Part shown: piece by piece, positions 60,858 to 62,369 of the stretch
How positions within the stretch are numbered: the stretch's first letter is position 1
Layout of the letters: each line of letters opens with the position of its first letter
Origin: an uncultured Eubacterium sp.
GTDB taxonomy: Bacteria; Bacillota; Clostridia; Lachnospirales; Lachnospiraceae
Reading direction: 5' to 3'
NCBI GenBank assembly: GCA_910584595.1
Contig: CAJUBQ010000020.1
Coordinates: 1-62,369, forward strand
DNA length: 62,369 bases
The notes under the pieces: generated by a model
Told to the model about the DNA's origin: nothing
Seen by the model: the letters and a program-made list of their open reading frames with translations, nothing else
Databases searched by the model: none
Position numbers and translations under genes: made by a program

Positions 60858-61925
60858 TTACGATCTGACATTTTTTAAATAGCTTTTTAAAAAATCTATG
60901 AGAATATCCATCTGTTCGTCTGTACCAATCGTAATCCGTAAATAATTGTCTATTCTTGGCTTGTTAAAATAGCGTACATAAATATGTTCTCTTTTTAATG
61001 TCTCAAACAGTTCTTTTGCAGATACCTTCGGATGCGTTACAAACAAAAAGTTGCTCTGGCTGTCGCCAAAAACAAAACCCAGTTCGCGAAACTCTTTTTT
61101 TACACGCTCTCTTGTTGTTATGATCTTATGAATCGTATCCCTGAAATATGTCTCATCATCCAAAGCAGCCGCTCCGGCTGCTAATGTCAGCTGATTCATC
61201 GTATAGGAATTAAAGGAATATTTTACATCATTTAAATATTTTATCAATGTCTGCGAACCAAACGCATAGCCGATACGCATACCCGCCAATGATCTGGATT
61301 TTGAAAACGTCTGTATAATTAACAGATTTTCGTACTGATCCAGCAGTTTTAATGCCGATGTTCCGCCAAAATCAATATATGCCTCATCTACAATAACGAT
61401 TACATCCTGATTATGCTGCAGGATATGTTCGATATGCTCCAGGCTTTCCAGCTCTCCGGTCGGCGCATTCGGATTTGGAAATATGACGCCGCCATTTGGG
61501 ACATCATAATCACCCGCATCCATCCGAAACTCTGCATTAAGCGGTATCGTTTGATAAGGAATCCGAAACAGCTCCGCCCACACATCATAAAACGAATACG
61601 TAATATCCGGAAACAAGATCGGCTTTTTCGAATTAAAAAATGTCAGAAACGCCATTGCCAGTACATCATCAGAGCCTACGCCTGTAAATACCTGTTCCGG
61701 ACTGACACGATATCGTCTGGCAATCGCATGAACAAGCGTCTTAGCTTCCGGATCCGGATATAAGCGCAATCTGTCCGTATCAAATGCATACAGGCTTTCC
61801 ATTACCCCCGGCGCAGGTGGATATGGGTTTTCATTCGTATTCAGTTTGATAACACGCTGCTGATCCGGCTGTTCCCCCGGCACATAAGGCACAACCTTTC
61901 GTATATTCGCTTCCCATAACTTCAT
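60858..61925 (-). CDS. hisC: Histidinol-phosphate aminotransferase
   Basis: 355 residues, PLP-dependent class-I/II aminotransferase. LNTNENPYPPAP near the start, NPNAPTGE, DEAYIDF, and the PLP lysine in TFSKSRSLAGMRIGYA. It converts imidazole-acetol phosphate and glutamate to histidinol phosphate in histidine synthesis; paralogues act on aromatic amino acids, and without other his genes nearby the exact substrate is not certain. The ribosome site is AAGAGGATG. A 16-bp-armed hairpin lies about 30 bp upstream. Confidence 0.93.
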   Translation of the reverse strand: MKLWEANIRKVVPYVPGEQPDQQRVIKLNTNENPYPPAPGVMESLYAFDTDRLRLYPDPEAKTLVHAIARRYRVSPEQVFTGVGSDDVLAMAFLTFFNSKKPILFPDITYSFYDVWAELFRIPYQTIPLNAEFRMDAGDYDVPNGGVIFPNPNAPTGELESLEHIEHILQHNQDVIVIVDEAYIDFGGTSALKLLDQYENLLIIQTFSKSRSLAGMRIGYAFGSQTLIKYLNDVKYSFNSYTMNQLTLAAGAAALDDETYFRDTIHKIITTRERVKKEFRELGFVFGDSQSNFLFVTHPKVSAKELFETLKREHIYVRYFNKPRIDNYLRITIGTDEQMDILIDFLKSYLKNVRS

Positions 61926-61953
61926 TTTTTATATCATCCTCTTTTCTAACGTA

Positions 61954-61999
61954 AAAATGTAGTAATCTAATGTCGATCTAACATAGATTACTACATTTT
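61954..61999. promoter_or_regulatory. 16-bp-armed inverted repeat upstream of hisC
   Basis: AAAATGTAGTAATCTA (61954-61969) and its perfect reverse complement (61984-61999) around 14 bases. It could be a bidirectional terminator, a leader hairpin or an operator of hisC; only a short T-run follows on either strand. Confidence 0.65.
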
Positions 62000-62025
62000 A
62001 ACCGGAATGTAAACCTGCAATTGCA

Positions 62026-62369
62026 GATTATGCTGAAATGTGGGATATTGCATGTAACAGATCATTATCTGCATACTGGCCTCTCGGACATCGGATGATA
62101 GGGAACTGCGCTGGCTTCTTGTTCCTATTCCAGAATGCAACAAGCACTAAGCATTCTGCATTTAAACTATGACAACCGGACGGTCACAGTGCCTAGTTCG
62201 CCCTGGCTTAACGCCAGAAGCTAAAGGCGCCGCTGGGCTTCGCCCCATAGGCGCGAACTTAAGCAGAAATGCAACAATTTACAAAATGCGTACTGGCTAT
62301 GCGAACGCTGGATAGGAGGCGTTAGCCTGTCTGTTTGTGACTTTTCCAGAATGTAAGAAGTTCTAGGCA
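62026..62369. other. Structured non-coding region reaching the window end
   Basis: No ORF of useful size on either strand, although the base composition is richer in GC than normal intergenic DNA here. A series of hairpins is visible: CAGAT / ATCTG (62049-62062), ATAGGGAAC / GTTCCTAT with a bulge (about 62098-62132), CAGAATGC / GCATTCTG (about 62133-62161), and a branched part where GTTCGC / GCGAAC (62198-62257) encloses CTGGC / GCCAG and GGGC / GCCC stems. TTCCAGAATG occurs twice (about 62130 and 62344). Probably a structured RNA or dispersed repeat; the type is not recognised. Confidence 0.6.

Noticed and set aside
61926..62369. T-box or tRNA in the hisC upstream region
   Set aside because: No T-box AGGGTGGNACCGCG-like box and no tRNA cloverleaf could be found on either strand.

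Overview
The window looks like a chromosome segment from a gut-type anaerobic Firmicute, most likely Lachnospiraceae (Clostridia). This is inferred from gene content, not from a database search: low-to-mid GC, AAAGGAGG-type ribosome binding sites, intrinsic terminators with T-tracts, DUF512, DUF4179, DUF4358 and DUF368 proteins, Rpn-family nucleases, a MoxR/VWA pair, and GH53/GH42 galactan genes. Most genes are on the minus strand. I see no rRNA, tRNA, CRISPR array or intact insertion sequence.

Layout. (1) 1-6.6 kb: a small unknown gene and the gltB-gltD glutamate synthase operon. (2) 6.8-10.5 kb: accessory material, with an Rpn-family nuclease carrying in-frame 12-bp repeats, a 132-bp structured repeat, and an AT-rich ABC exporter cluster whose third member is a decayed pseudogene. 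(3) 10.7-19.6 kb: a housekeeping operon transcribed leftward: DUF512 radical-SAM protein, der, plsY, gpsA, folC, folE, folP, a folB-folK fusion and a CPBP protease. (4) 19.6-23.1 kb, plus strand: a second, inverted and identical copy of the 132-bp repeat, a possible small ORF, and a MoxR ATPase followed by a VWA/metallopeptidase-like protein with an internal domain duplication. (5) 23.2-28.5 kb: a prolyl-tRNA-deacylase-like protein, a small unknown gene, a strongly structured non-coding element, a Nat-type ABC exporter, and a sigma factor/DUF4179 pair. (6) 28.6-29.9 kb: an orphan ParA with an altered P-loop. (7) 29.9-37.1 kb: two hybrid histidine kinases and a substrate-binding lipoprotein without a transporter. 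(8) 37.3-48.2 kb: a galactan/galacto-oligosaccharide locus made of binding protein, two permeases, an unknown 612-aa protein, a zinc-ribbon protein and an intracellular GH53 galactanase. It has a LacI regulator with recognisable operators, and an XRE regulator plus GH42 beta-galactosidase on the other strand. (9) 48.2-56 kb: HAD phosphatase, AraC regulator, a broken AAA-ATPase gene, an FAD-dependent oxidoreductase, a DHHW protein, a DUF4358 protein, an AEC transporter and a YbaK-family protein behind three 42-bp tandem repeats. (10) 56-59.9 kb: a sulfonate/taurine-type ABC importer with its LacI-family regulator and two cre-like palindromes flanking the promoter. (11) 59.9-61.9 kb: a DUF368 lipid-carrier translocase and hisC. 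(12) 61.9-62.4 kb: a structured non-coding stretch running off the window.

How the parts work together. In the galactan locus the exported oligosaccharide-binding lipoprotein and two permeases would import galacto-oligosaccharides. GH53, which has no signal peptide, and GH42 would then degrade them in the cytoplasm, with the LacI protein repressing both its own gene and the uptake operon through GCGCAACCGGTTGTT-type sites. Non-coding structure is the most unusual side of the window: at least three unrelated families of multi-hairpin elements, one present as a perfect inverted pair, plus smaller related palindromes next to several genes.
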